Shown piece by piece: positions 34,297-42,787 of a stretch of DNA of 64,000 bases. The DNA lies in contig NZ_AGFX01000016.1 in NCBI RefSeq assembly GCF_000236805.1, positions 1 to 64,000 of the forward strand. Reading direction: 5' to 3'. The notes under the pieces are model-generated. The model was not told the DNA's origin. It saw only the letters and a program-made list of their open reading frames with translations, and searched no databases. Both the position numbers and the translations under genes were made by a program. The stretch's first letter is position 1; every line of letters begins with the position of its first letter. The stretch comes from Paenibacillus peoriae KCTC 3763 (GTDB lineage: Bacteria > Bacillota > Bacilli > Paenibacillales > Paenibacillaceae).

Positions 34297-35469
34297 TTGA
34301 AAACAGCTCTCTGGCTGTATCTCTTTTTGTTCATTGCCTTTTTTGACCTGCATGCACAATATCCTATTCTGACACCATTCGCTATTTCCCTGGGTGCGGC
34401 ACCTACCTTTATCGGCTGGATGATGGGGATTTACTCCCTGACCCACTTGCCTGGTAATTTGATGGCCGGACCCATGGTCGACAAGCACGGCAGCCGCCGA
34501 TATATTATGTTCAGCCTGACAACCGCAGGCATCATCCTTATCATTCAATCGTACATCCACACCCCGTGGGAATTACTTTTTCTGCGTGCGATTAGCGGTT
34601 TTGTGCTGGCCTTTTTGTCCCCTGCCTGTCTGGCTATGCTGGCACAGCTATCCGATCATCCGGTTACACAGGGCAAATATATGTCAGGACACGGCGTCGT
34701 CCACACGCTGGCCTCTGTCCTGTCTCCAGCAGCGGGAGCGTTCATCGTAGCCAGCTTCGGCTTTAGTGAGACATTCAGCTCCCTTGGCATCATTCTCGTA
34801 GTCACGGGACTTATGGCGTATTTCACCTTGCCTAAAGCGGCCCCCGCTCCACAGGCCCAATTATCGGACGGACAAACGACACCTGCTCCATTATCCGGGT
34901 CACAGCCACTTATACCATTCAATTGGCGTTATCTGTTCCTGCCTTTTGTTTTAGCATGCGCACAAGGCATTTTATTTTATGAGATCCCATTGCGGAATAA
35001 CGGTTCTGCGTCCATGATGTCCACCGGATTGCTCTTTTCCATCATCAGCTTGGGAGCGCTCTGTACGCTCAGCCTGCTTTTTCTAAACAAATATTCACCG
35101 ATGGTGCGGCTGATTTGCGGCATTATTCTAATGTCCCTAAGCTTCTACGCACTCGCCATCGTACCCGAAGCGATAATCGGCATTATTCTTTTTATTTTGG
35201 GGACAGCCAAAGGCATCATTTTCCCTGCACTTGCCTCTCTCTTTATACGGCTTGGAGGTACACGACTAGGTAAAACCTTTGCACTGCAATCTATTGCAAC
35301 ATCCATCGGCTCCTTTGCTGGGCCTGTCCTGGCGGGTCAGCTGCCAGATAATCTGTCTCCTTTTTTTGTCGCATTCTTAATTCTAATGCTCGGTTTGCTG
35401 CTTATTCCTGTAAAGCGCTTATCTTCGACACCGCCATTATCTGCCCCCGGACCCTATCATTCCAGCTAA
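34297..35469 (+). CDS. MFS transporter
   Basis: A 390-residue 12-helix major facilitator protein. The motif A loop is AGPMVDKHGSRRYIM (about residues 65-80), and a second half begins after a hydrophilic Pro/Ala/Gln loop (about 188-208). It opens with a TTG preceded by AAAGGGGGT. The substrate is unknown; drug-efflux, sugar and metabolite exporters share this layout. It is divergent from the membrane-protein/PBP operon across about 220 bases. Confidence 0.9.
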   Translation: MKTALWLYLFLFIAFFDLHAQYPILTPFAISLGAAPTFIGWMMGIYSLTHLPGNLMAGPMVDKHGSRRYIMFSLTTAGIILIIQSYIHTPWELLFLRAISGFVLAFLSPACLAMLAQLSDHPVTQGKYMSGHGVVHTLASVLSPAAGAFIVASFGFSETFSSLGIILVVTGLMAYFTLPKAAPAPQAQLSDGQTTPAPLSGSQPLIPFNWRYLFLPFVLACAQGILFYEIPLRNNGSASMMSTGLLFSIISLGALCTLSLLFLNKYSPMVRLICGIILMSLSFYALAIVPEAIIGIILFILGTAKGIIFPALASLFIRLGGTRLGKTFALQSIATSIGSFAGPVLAGQLPDNLSPFFVAFLILMLGLLLIPVKRLSSTPPLSAPGPYHSS

Positions 35470-35594
35470 TTTAAGATACGGCTACCTTTATAGCCCAAAA
35501 TGATGCTCCAGAGGGCAAATGCACAGTACCAAATATCCCTACCAACATAGACTAATTTGACTGAGCAATTTATTAAAAAAGGGAGGTGCAGCCA

Positions 35595-35705
35595 GTGAGC
35601 CACTGTCATCCTGTAAGCCCTTGCCATGTTTTAGGAACCTCAACCGGCACCATTCTTGTTCTCTATGTTCTTCTCGTCATCATTCTCCGTACTTGCTGGA
35701 TTTAA
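35595..35705 (+). CDS. YjcZ-like small sporulation peptide
   Basis: A 36-residue peptide starting at GTG 35595, with GGGAGGTG upstream. It opens MSHCHPVSPCHVLG and ends in a single hydrophobic helix (TILVLYVLLVIILRTCWI). Cys/His-rich N-termini followed by a C-terminal membrane helix are typical of the YjcZ family of small spore-associated peptides in Bacilli. It lies 125 bp after the MFS gene and has its own RBS. The assignment is by resemblance of layout. Confidence 0.65.
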   Translation: MSHCHPVSPCHVLGTSTGTILVLYVLLVIILRTCWI

Positions 35706-35868
35706 TATCTGAATTGCCCTAACATGCCGTCTTTGTATCCATGCCTGCCACTTCTGGCGGGCTGTTTTATTGTTTTTTGCATGAGAACCTCATTTGGAGC
35801 TACACTATACACATATTCTTCATTTCCCGGGGAATTTCGAGCACAGGCATCAAGCAGGGGGTGGCAAG

Positions 35869-36210
35869 ATGGCAATTACCGTCATTGTCGAAGGAAAAAA
35901 TGACCGCAGTAAACTTCGCCGATTACTTGACTCGGAGGTTCACATTTTGTGCACCTTCGGCACATTAAACACTACAAAACTGGAATCCCTCCGCAAGCAT
36001 GTCAAGGATGACGAAATATACTTATTTATGGACAACGACAGCTCCGGGAAGAAAATACGGGGTGTGCTTGCAGACACTTTTCCGGATGCACATCATGTGT
36101 ATACCCGCAAAGGATATGCCGGCGTTGAAGGCACTCCTGATGAATATGTGATCGCTCAATTGGAAAAGGCAGGGCTGGAGGAATATATTTTATATCCACC
36201 TGTCCTTTAG
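35869..36210 (+). CDS. Small toprim-domain protein
   Basis: A 113-residue single toprim domain: the acidic Glu in TVIVEGKNDRSKL, then LFMDNDSSGKKIRG, giving the DxD pair. This is the RNase M5/primase-like nuclease fold, which binds Mg2+ through those acids. In Bacilli such short proteins are found alone and are uncharacterised. The start at ATG 35869 follows AGGGGGTGG; the longer upstream frame opens in non-coding sequence. It converges on ctaB across a hairpin. Confidence 0.85.
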   Translation: MAITVIVEGKNDRSKLRRLLDSEVHILCTFGTLNTTKLESLRKHVKDDEIYLFMDNDSSGKKIRGVLADTFPDAHHVYTRKGYAGVEGTPDEYVIAQLEKAGLEEYILYPPVL

Positions 36211-36215
36211 TCTGA

Positions 36216-36267
36216 AAAACAAATATAGCTGTCCGCAGGCTGCTTTGATGCCTGTTGGACAGCTATA
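36216..36267 (-). terminator. Terminator of ctaB
   Basis: Long stem TATAGCTGTCC(GCAGGC) pairing with (GCCTGTT)GGACAGCTATA, with one bulge; on the minus strand it is followed by TTTGTTTTTC. Confidence 0.75.
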
Positions 36268-36300
36268 GGGTGACCCTAACAAATGGTACTAACATTCATG

Positions 36301-37245
36301 TTAGAACTTATGAACCGTATCAACGATCATCAGCAGGAAGCTGAGTGTCAGATGATTAATGGAAAAGAAAAATACTTTTTTAGCCCAGGAATCCGTTTCT
36401 TCTTCCTTAATCGTAAAACCTTTAAAGGCATAAAATGCCCAAAGGACAGACAATAACACGGACACAATCATGAAAATCATACCGGCATACCCATAAGCGT
36501 ACATAAGAATGGGTACCGGAATCAACAACACAATATAAGGAATCATTTGAATCTTAGTCCGATGAATGCCCTTCACGACTGGCAGCAATGGAAATCCTGC
36601 CGCACGATACTCCTCAACTCGGCGAATCGCAAGTGCCCAGAAGTGAGGCGGTTGCCATAAAAACAACAGAGCGAATAAGAGCCATGCGCCCATGTCAATA
36701 CGACCGGAAACAGCCACATAACCGATTACAGGTGGCATTGCCCCTGAAATACCGCCGATAGATGTACTCCATGTAGACGATCTTTTCAACCAAAGTGTAT
36801 AAATACCGACGTAAACGAACATGCCAAGTATGCCCAGTAGTCCTGCCTTGAAACCAGAGAAGGAGAACAGCACAACCAACCCGGCGATGCCCAAAATAAT
36901 AGCGTATGACAACACCGTTGTAGGGGTCAAACGCCCTGTTGGTAATGAGCGATTACGTGTACGTTCCATCTTCATGTCCAACTCACGATCAAAATAGTTG
37001 TTAAAGACACAAGAAGAGGCCATAATCAGCATTGTACCTAAAAGTGTAAGAATTAACTTTATATAGTCAACGTCCCATTGTGAAGCTAACCAAAAACCAC
37101 CAAAGGCTGCAACCAGATTTGTACGAAGAATACCTGGCTTGGTGACTGTAATAAAATCTTTCCATGTGCCCGCTTTACCGGGTGGCTTAGATTTCACTGT
37201 GTAAGCAGCCGCATCCGAAGAAGCCTTATAACTGATGTTATCCAT
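36301..37245 (-). CDS. ctaB: Protoheme IX farnesyltransferase CtaB
   Basis: A 314-residue UbiA-superfamily enzyme that adds farnesyl to heme B, making heme O. Nine hydrophobic helices are visible, with the substrate loop NNYFDRELDMKMERTRNR (first Asp motif, near residue 75) and KPGILRTNLVAAFGG at the first helix. ATG 37245 is preferred since GGGGGAG precedes it. Together with CtaA (17912-18844) it completes heme A synthesis for cytochrome aa3 oxidase. Confidence 0.95.
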   Translation of the reverse strand: MDNISYKASSDAAAYTVKSKPPGKAGTWKDFITVTKPGILRTNLVAAFGGFWLASQWDVDYIKLILTLLGTMLIMASSCVFNNYFDRELDMKMERTRNRSLPTGRLTPTTVLSYAIILGIAGLVVLFSFSGFKAGLLGILGMFVYVGIYTLWLKRSSTWSTSIGGISGAMPPVIGYVAVSGRIDMGAWLLFALLFLWQPPHFWALAIRRVEEYRAAGFPLLPVVKGIHRTKIQMIPYIVLLIPVPILMYAYGYAGMIFMIVSVLLSVLWAFYAFKGFTIKEEETDSWAKKVFFFSINHLTLSFLLMIVDTVHKF

Positions 37246-37444
37246 TATGAGTAACTCCCCCTTAGAGATATATGAATTCGGGAGTAAGTTCAACTCCGAT
37301 ATAAATTTTATCATACCTTCCCCCTAAAAAGTTTGACAGAAAACGCACAAAACGTTCACAATTGGGCGGTAAATCGACCCTGTTGATCGTTTAGAGTAAA
37401 TTTGGGTAGTAATAAGTAGAGGAAAATTCAAAGGAGCGACAGAT

Positions 37445-38428
37445 ATGGATACAGCCACACACTTTGTCATGGGGGTCGGGTTGGCCGGGCTGGCCTACAC
37501 TGATCCTGCCGTCGCCGGAGATCCAAAGTTGGCGGCAGTCATTCTGCTCGCGACGGTTGTAGGGTCACAAGCTCCGGATTTTGACACCCTGTTTCGGTTG
37601 AAGAACAATGCAGCCTACATTCGCAATCACCGTGGACTGTCACATTCCATTCCCTTCTGGTTCATATGGATCTTGTCCATAACGGGACTGATTTGCCTTA
37701 TTTTCAGGGATGTGTCCGCAGGCCATGTAGCTCTCTGGGTAACGATTGCCGTCTGCCTGCATGTGTTCACCGATTTGTTTAATACGTATGGGACACAGGC
37801 ATTCCGGCCTTTTACGGACAAGTGGATATCATGGAATATCATCCACATCTTTGATCCCTTTATTTTCGGCACCCATGTTGCTGCGATTATGCTGTGGATC
37901 ACCGGATTGATTCCACCCACTCCCTTATTTATTACACTGTACGTCGCTCTTGGCTTGTATTACATTTGGCGCACCTGGAATCATTTCCGTCTCAAAAATT
38001 GGGTACGTGATATGGACGACGAGCGCCGGCAGGGAAATAACTATTATATTATCCCCACGGTTTCATGGAACCGGTGGCATGTGGTAAAAGCACACCAGAA
38101 TGGAAGTTATGACATTGGCAGATTAAATGGAAAGCATTTGTTTTGGACGAAGCATGCGGTCCCATCCACACATCCGGCCGCAGAAGCTTCCAAATCCTAT
38201 CGCGATGTGCAGTCATTTCGTTATTTTTCCTCCTTTGCCGTTGCCGAGGTGGAGGAACTGGAATGGGGCTACGTTGTGCGGTGGGCGGATGTAAGGTATC
38301 GTCACCGAAAACAATATCCATTCGTCGCCGTCGTCGCGATGGATAAGGAGTTCAAACTGATCAACAGTTATATCGGCTGGCTCAGTCATGAAAAAATGCA
38401 AAAACGCCTCTCTTTGCATACAAATTAA
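37445..38428 (+). CDS. yfhP: Membrane-bound metal-dependent hydrolase (YfhP/YdjM-like)
   Basis: A 327-residue protein. The N-terminal half carries MDTATHFVMGVGLAG, VGSQAPDFDTLFRL and NHRGLSHSIPFW, the His/Asp pattern of the YdjM/YfhP family, with about four membrane helices. The C-terminal soluble half (from about residue 190) is positively charged. B. subtilis YfhP is linked to regulation of surfactin/DNA-damage-related genes; the activity is not established. GGAGCGAC precedes the ATG. It is divergent from ctaB. Confidence 0.85.
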   Translation: MDTATHFVMGVGLAGLAYTDPAVAGDPKLAAVILLATVVGSQAPDFDTLFRLKNNAAYIRNHRGLSHSIPFWFIWILSITGLICLIFRDVSAGHVALWVTIAVCLHVFTDLFNTYGTQAFRPFTDKWISWNIIHIFDPFIFGTHVAAIMLWITGLIPPTPLFITLYVALGLYYIWRTWNHFRLKNWVRDMDDERRQGNNYYIIPTVSWNRWHVVKAHQNGSYDIGRLNGKHLFWTKHAVPSTHPAAEASKSYRDVQSFRYFSSFAVAEVEELEWGYVVRWADVRYRHRKQYPFVAVVAMDKEFKLINSYIGWLSHEKMQKRLSLHTN

Positions 38429-38470
38429 CAATTGCTTGTAAGCAAACCGCCAACCTTGTGAACGACAAAC

Positions 38471-38506
38471 AGCAAGTCTCCTGTGATCTTGGAGCTTGCT
38501 TTTTTT
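38471..38506 (+). terminator. Terminator of the YfhP-like gene
   Basis: Stem AGCAAGTCTCC/GGAGCTTGCT (one mismatch) followed by TTTTTT. Confidence 0.8.
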
Positions 38507-38602
38507 GCTGGTCGAAAAAATTACACCCTCATGAAGTGCTAGATGAAAGCGCCCTCTTGACGAAGCGGACTTGCGTGATCCACAATGGTCATAAGCCATA
38601 CG

Positions 38603-38637
38603 CAAAAAAAACCCGGAGCATGAATACTCCGGATTTT
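38603..38637 (-). terminator. Terminator of the SASP gene at 38691-38912
   Basis: On the minus strand ATCCGGAGTATTCATGCTCCGGG followed by TTTTTTTTG; six-bp GC-rich core stem with extra AT pairs. Confidence 0.85.
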
Positions 38638-38690
38638 CTTTCATCACAGTTGTTCATAATACAGCTTCCAAGATGGAGCGCTTATGTGTA

Positions 38691-38912
38691 TTACTGCATG
38701 CGGCTGCTGCCAGACAAGGATTGCTCTGCTTGTTGGACCAGCTTTTTCGTGATGTATCCCCCAAGGGATCCTGTTTCACGGGAAACGACATTACCATAGT
38801 AACCGTCCTGAGGGATGGTGATGCCCAGTTCTTGAGCGGCCTCATATTTTAATTGTTGTAAAGCGGCGTTGGCCTGCGGTACTTGCAGGTTGTTTGAACG
38901 ACGTCTGCTCAT
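38691..38912 (-). CDS. Alpha/beta-type small acid-soluble spore protein
   Basis: A 73-residue SASP that coats and protects DNA in dormant spores. The family signature KYEAAQELGI and the C-terminal GGYITKKLVQ (germination-protease site region LGI upstream) are present. ATG 38912 with AAAGGAG in front is the true start; the frame extends 13 codons more. A second copy is at 41759-41995 on the other strand. Confidence 0.96.
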   Translation of the reverse strand: MSRRRSNNLQVPQANAALQQLKYEAAQELGITIPQDGYYGNVVSRETGSLGGYITKKLVQQAEQSLSGSSRMQ

Positions 38913-39031
38913 ATTTGAATCTCCTTTCAGTTCTTTGTGAGTGAGGTTCATTGCAAGCTTGCAAGATTATTATGGCTCGCTTACACCTGCTTATTCCTGA
39001 AATTCAACATTCGAAGCTGGAGGTTTTTACC

Positions 39032-39199
39032 ATGAGCAAAAGTTTATCCCTGTGGTTCGCCGTTTCATCCATTGTCCTGCTGACAGCAGCCGCTATATCG
39101 ATCAGTTATTCCGCATGGCTCGCTATTTTACTCGGACTTCTTTCTGTAGGCAATATCGGCTGGGGCTTTGTGGTCAAGGCCCGCCAACGCCGCTCCTAG
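39032..39199 (+). CDS. Small two-helix membrane protein
   Basis: A 55-residue peptide with two hydrophobic helices (LWFAVSSIVLLTAAAISIS; AWLAILLGLLSVGNIGWGFV) and a basic tail (KARQRRS). CTGGAGGT precedes the ATG at 39032. No family is recognised. It lies between a SASP gene and trpS. Confidence 0.55.
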   Translation: MSKSLSLWFAVSSIVLLTAAAISISYSAWLAILLGLLSVGNIGWGFVVKARQRRS

Positions 39200-39257
39200 C
39201 CCATCCTATCACGCACCGGATTGCGTTGGCTGCCTGCTGCTTTGACTATATGTGCTT

Positions 39258-40247
39258 TTAGCGTAATTGGGGTAAAAAGCCCATGCGCTCTTTGACCGCA
39301 GTCAGCGTGACTTCAGCGGCTTCTCGCGCACGCTCTGCGGATTGGGCCAAAATACGTCCAATCTCACCGGACTCCCGGATGTCATGGTACCGCTGCTGAA
39401 TTGGCTCAAGTGTAGCTACAACAGCCTCTGCCAGTTCTTTTTTGAACGTGCCGTACATTTGACCTTCAAAGCGATCCTGTACTTCTTGGAGCGACAAACC
39501 GGAACATTGGCTATAAATGCCCATCAGATTGCTAACTTCCGGTTTACCTGCCGGATCATATCTAACCTCACTACCAGAATCGGTAGTAGCGCGGCTGATT
39601 TTTTTGCGAATGACTTTCGGTTCGTCCAGCAGAGCAATATAGCTACCAGCATTCGGGTTGCTCTTGCTCATTTTTTTGGATGCATCATCAAGGGACATAA
39701 TTCTCGCCCCTACTTCAGGAATGTAAGGTTCGGGAACCGTAAAATAATCTCCATAGCGGTGATTAAAACGGCCTGCCAAATCACGTGTCAGTTCCAGATG
39801 CTGTTTCTGGTCTTCACCTACCGGGACAAGATCCGCATTGTAGAGCAAAATGTCCGCTGCCATCAGCGACGGATATACGAATAGCCCCGCTCCTACGGAA
39901 TCCTTGCCAGCCGCTTTGTCCTTGAACTGGGTCATACGTTCCAACTCGCCCATATTCGTCAGTGTTGTCATCAACCATCCCAATTCAGCATGCTGAGGAA
40001 CATGGGATTGTAAGAAGACGTTGGATTTCTCTGGATTAATGCCTGCTGCGATAAACAATGCTGCTACCGCCTCAGACTGCTCGCGCAATTGAGCCGGTTC
40101 CTGCGGTACGGTAATTGCATGGAGGTCTACAACCATAAAGTAACATTGGTGATCCTCTTGTAATTTTACGAAATTTTTCATTGCACCGATGTAATTGCCC
40201 AAAGTAAGTTGTCCGCTGGGCTGAATGCCCGAAAGTACAGTTTTCAT
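39258..40247 (-). CDS. trpS: Tryptophanyl-tRNA synthetase
   Basis: A 329-residue class Ic synthetase that charges tRNA-Trp. The HIGH-equivalent is QLTLGNYIGAMKN (about residues 13-25), and KKMSKSNPNAG (about 190) is KMSKS. Three in-frame ATGs sit behind AGGAGG; the third (MKTVLSGIQPSG), 10 nt away, matches the family start. A T-box leader lies immediately upstream and would raise expression when tRNA-Trp is uncharged. Confidence 0.95.
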   Translation of the reverse strand: MKTVLSGIQPSGQLTLGNYIGAMKNFVKLQEDHQCYFMVVDLHAITVPQEPAQLREQSEAVAALFIAAGINPEKSNVFLQSHVPQHAELGWLMTTLTNMGELERMTQFKDKAAGKDSVGAGLFVYPSLMAADILLYNADLVPVGEDQKQHLELTRDLAGRFNHRYGDYFTVPEPYIPEVGARIMSLDDASKKMSKSNPNAGSYIALLDEPKVIRKKISRATTDSGSEVRYDPAGKPEVSNLMGIYSQCSGLSLQEVQDRFEGQMYGTFKKELAEAVVATLEPIQQRYHDIRESGEIGRILAQSAERAREAAEVTLTAVKERMGFLPQLR

Positions 40248-40274
40248 GTTCATCATTCCTCCTAAGATTTAATT

Positions 40275-40560
40275 CATTTTGAACGCAAAAAGGCCCCGCA
40301 TCCTCAAGGGACGCGAGACCGTGGTACCACCCTTATTCATTGCCGCCAGCCTAACACTTGTCGGGACTATGTCCATGGCTGCCAGCAATCTTAAAACTCC
40401 GTTAACGGGGAGCAATCGGCCGTCATACTGAGAATGGTCAAATCCCGTTCTGTACGGCACTCCAAGGTCCATTCAGCAATACAGGCTCACCGATTCTCAT
40501 CTACCATCGGCTTTCTGAAGAGCTTGTGCAAAGCTTACTTGTCCTCATCATCGTGTTTCC
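40275..40560 (-). promoter_or_regulatory. T-box riboswitch leader of trpS, tryptophan specifier
   Basis: On the minus strand, AAGGGTGGTACCACGGT (40319-40335) is the canonical T-box sequence that pairs with the tRNA CCA end. The following terminator is TCTCGCGTCCC/GATGCGGGGC and TTTTT. In stem I, the loop reads GAATGGACCTTGG, with TGG (40469-40471) as the likely Trp specifier codon. This regulates trpS by tRNA-Trp charging. All expected parts are visible, though the stem I borders are approximate. Confidence 0.93.
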
Positions 40561-40702
40561 ATGTCATTACTTTCTAAATTACATTTAATGATAATTCCGT
40601 ATAATGTTATTGTCAAATGATGATTGTGCCCTGCGATCAAAAATCTGTTATCATAATGACACAAAGCTTCAACCGATTATAGTGGACAAAGGAGCATGGA
40701 AT

Positions 40703-41668
40703 ATGAAACAAGTGACCAAAGAACACTGGAACGGTTACGACACGTATGTTTTACATAGCCCTGAGCTGGAAGTTACAATGATCCCTCGCCTCGGGAATAA
40801 TATTATTTCAGTGCGTGATCTGAAGCTGAACCGGGATATCGTACGGCGTCCCGGCGAGGAGGAATTGGCTTTTTATTTACAAAAGCCTTATCATTTTGGC
40901 TTGCCGATTTTGATCCCTCCAGGGCGAATCCGCAAAGGACAATTTGAGTTTGATGGTGTTTCATATCAGTTTGACCGAAACACAGCCAACGACAATCATA
41001 TACACGGCCTGCACCGCAACCAATCTTGGCGCTGCAGTGATATTGAAGAAGATGAGGAAGGTTGCAGCGTAACTACCGAGCTTCTGACAGAAAATGATCC
41101 GCACTGGATCGAGCAGTTCCCCACTCCTTTGCGTCTGGAGATGACTTACCGCTTGCAGGGTTCTGTATTAAGTCAAACGCTGCAAGTAACGAATCTGGGG
41201 GAAAAAGCAGCACCATTTGGCTTGGGATATCATACCTGGTTTATGGTGGACGGAGAACCTGAGCGCTGGCGCCTGAAGCTGCCTGTGAACGGAGTATATG
41301 AGCAGGATGCTGAACAGCTCCCTACGGGTAAAATTACTGCTTTGGAGGATTTGGAACAGCTCTCTTCAGGGCTCTCTCTGAAAGGAACGAACCTGGACAC
41401 TCTGCTGCGGGCATCGGAGGGTCCTGCTGAAGCTCTATTGACTCGTGATGACGGTTATCAGATTCGCTATACAGCAGATGAGCAATACTTTAAGTATTGG
41501 GTGTTGTATACCAAAGGCGAATGCGATCAATATCTCTGCATTGAACCTTATACCTGGCTGTCTGACGCTCCCAATTTATCTGATCCTGTCGGAGAAGGTG
41601 GATTGATTCGTCTGGAGCCACAGCAATCCATCAACCTCAAGACTCAGATCCACATTCATCAACCATAA
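40703..41668 (+). CDS. Aldose 1-epimerase family protein
   Basis: A 321-residue galactose-mutarotase-like fold, GalM superfamily. IPRLGNNIISVRDL opens the beta-sandwich, followed by GLPILIPPGRIRKGQF, NHIHGLHRNQSW (putative catalytic His near residue 95-100) and FGLGYHTWF (second His near 175). The true start is ATG 40703 after AAAGGAG. It is monocistronic with a SASP gene downstream. Substrate specificity within the superfamily is not clear. Confidence 0.9.
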   Translation: MKQVTKEHWNGYDTYVLHSPELEVTMIPRLGNNIISVRDLKLNRDIVRRPGEEELAFYLQKPYHFGLPILIPPGRIRKGQFEFDGVSYQFDRNTANDNHIHGLHRNQSWRCSDIEEDEEGCSVTTELLTENDPHWIEQFPTPLRLEMTYRLQGSVLSQTLQVTNLGEKAAPFGLGYHTWFMVDGEPERWRLKLPVNGVYEQDAEQLPTGKITALEDLEQLSSGLSLKGTNLDTLLRASEGPAEALLTRDDGYQIRYTADEQYFKYWVLYTKGECDQYLCIEPYTWLSDAPNLSDPVGEGGLIRLEPQQSINLKTQIHIHQP

Positions 41669-41758
41669 TTCTCCTTTTTATACTTTCCTTCCTTCGGCGC
41701 ATATTTTCATAACACTGTCGCATACTAACCTCATCACAGCCGAAGGAGGTGACTACAC

Positions 41759-41995
41759 ATGAATGAGGCCAATCAAGGCAGAGGACGTCGCAGCAACACT
41801 CTGGTCGTTCCTCAAGCCACCAACGCACTGCAACAACTGAAATATGAAGCTGCGCAAGAACTGGGCATCACCATTCCGGCAGACGGTTACTATGGTGATA
41901 TGCCATCCCGTGAGGCTGGTTCTCTGGGAGGCTATATCACTAAACGCTTAGTACAGCTGGCCGAACAGCAATTATCAGGTCGTTCAGGTCAATAA
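41759..41995 (+). CDS. Alpha/beta-type small acid-soluble spore protein
   Basis: A 78-residue paralogue of the SASP at 38691-38912. It shares KYEAAQELGITIP and GGYITKRLVQLAEQQLSG. The N-terminal stretch is richer in Gly/Arg. GAAGGAGGTGA precedes the ATG. Forespore-specific sigma-G expression is expected from the family. A clear terminator follows. Confidence 0.96.
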   Translation: MNEANQGRGRRSNTLVVPQATNALQQLKYEAAQELGITIPADGYYGDMPSREAGSLGGYITKRLVQLAEQQLSGRSGQ

Positions 41996-42066
41996 GCGTC
42001 ATTATTCCACATGAGCATTTCGTTCATTGTATTTTAACAAAATGCGCGTTATGACGAGCATATAAC

Positions 42067-42108
42067 AAAGGCGGTCTCCCTATGGGAGGCCGCCTTTCCT
42101 TTTATTCT
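42067..42108 (+). terminator. Terminator of the second SASP gene
   Basis: Stem AAAGGCGGTCTCCC/GGGAGGCCGCCTTT (one mismatch, loop TAT) followed by CCTTTTATTCTTTT. Confidence 0.85.
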
Positions 42109-42119
42109 TTTATGGATGA

Positions 42120-42530
42120 TTATTCCGAATTGGCCGCTCGATCTCGATATGTAGGCTTATTATAACGGATCATGAGATTCGCCATGTTATAGTTCGATTC
42201 CAGCGTGGCATCCACCAGAATGATCCCCTGTCTTACAGCAAAATCAAAAGCAATCTCACCGTGAGTCCAGCTACGCTTGTGATTTAACGTTTCCAGGGCC
42301 ATGTGACGAAAATCCTCACGATGCTTCACGGATAATCCTGGCTCTACAACTGCAAATGTGCCTCCCTTTCCTGCAATCGGATTATGTCTGATCCCAAATT
42401 TTCCAATTACATTATTGCGTATTTGTACAAATACGATGCCTGACGACAAACCCGCCAGCTCATGATCCAGCTCTTTAAAAACGATATCCAGCTGTCTCAT
42501 TAAAGACAATTGACCTAAATCTTCTTTCAT
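42120..42530 (-). CDS. Hypothetical protein, 136 residues
   Basis: I do not recognise this protein. It is predicted globular, opening MKEDLGQLSLMRQLDIVFKE and containing VFVQIRNNVIGKFGIRHNP, GGTFAVVEPGLSVKHRED and SWTHGEIAFDFAVRQGIILVD. No transmembrane segment or metal motif is evident. It is flanked by the SASP terminator and pepF, and it has a Gly/Lys-rich surface loop near residue 55. Being intact and codon-like, it is probably a real conserved gene of this lineage. Confidence 0.6.
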   Translation of the reverse strand: MKEDLGQLSLMRQLDIVFKELDHELAGLSSGIVFVQIRNNVIGKFGIRHNPIAGKGGTFAVVEPGLSVKHREDFRHMALETLNHKRSWTHGEIAFDFAVRQGIILVDATLESNYNMANLMIRYNKPTYRDRAANSE

Positions 42531-42741
42531 AAAAATCCTCCCATATACCTGTTTTGAAATTTTTAATAGGTCTTACGACTCAATTATATGTGAATATTTT
42601 TAACGTTACAATCAGAATCAACATAAATGGGTATTTATAACTATTATCTAAGTATATCCACTAATTTAAATTTCGCTAACAGGTAACATCAATAACATTT
42701 TTACATATTATGACGTTATTCTTCATTTTCTGCATTAAATA
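42531..42741. other. AT-rich intergenic region
   Basis: About 210 bases, strongly AT-rich, upstream of the 136-residue hypothetical gene. It must contain that gene's promoter. No operator or ncRNA is recognised. Confidence 0.3.
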
Positions 42742-42769
42742 CAAAAAAGGCCTCCCTTGCGGGAGACCT
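42742..42769 (-). terminator. Terminator of the M3 oligoendopeptidase gene
   Basis: On the minus strand AGGTCTCCC/GGGAGGCCT (one mismatch, GCAA loop) followed by TTTTTTG. Confidence 0.85.
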
Positions 42770-42787
42770 GCTTCAAGTGTATTTCTG

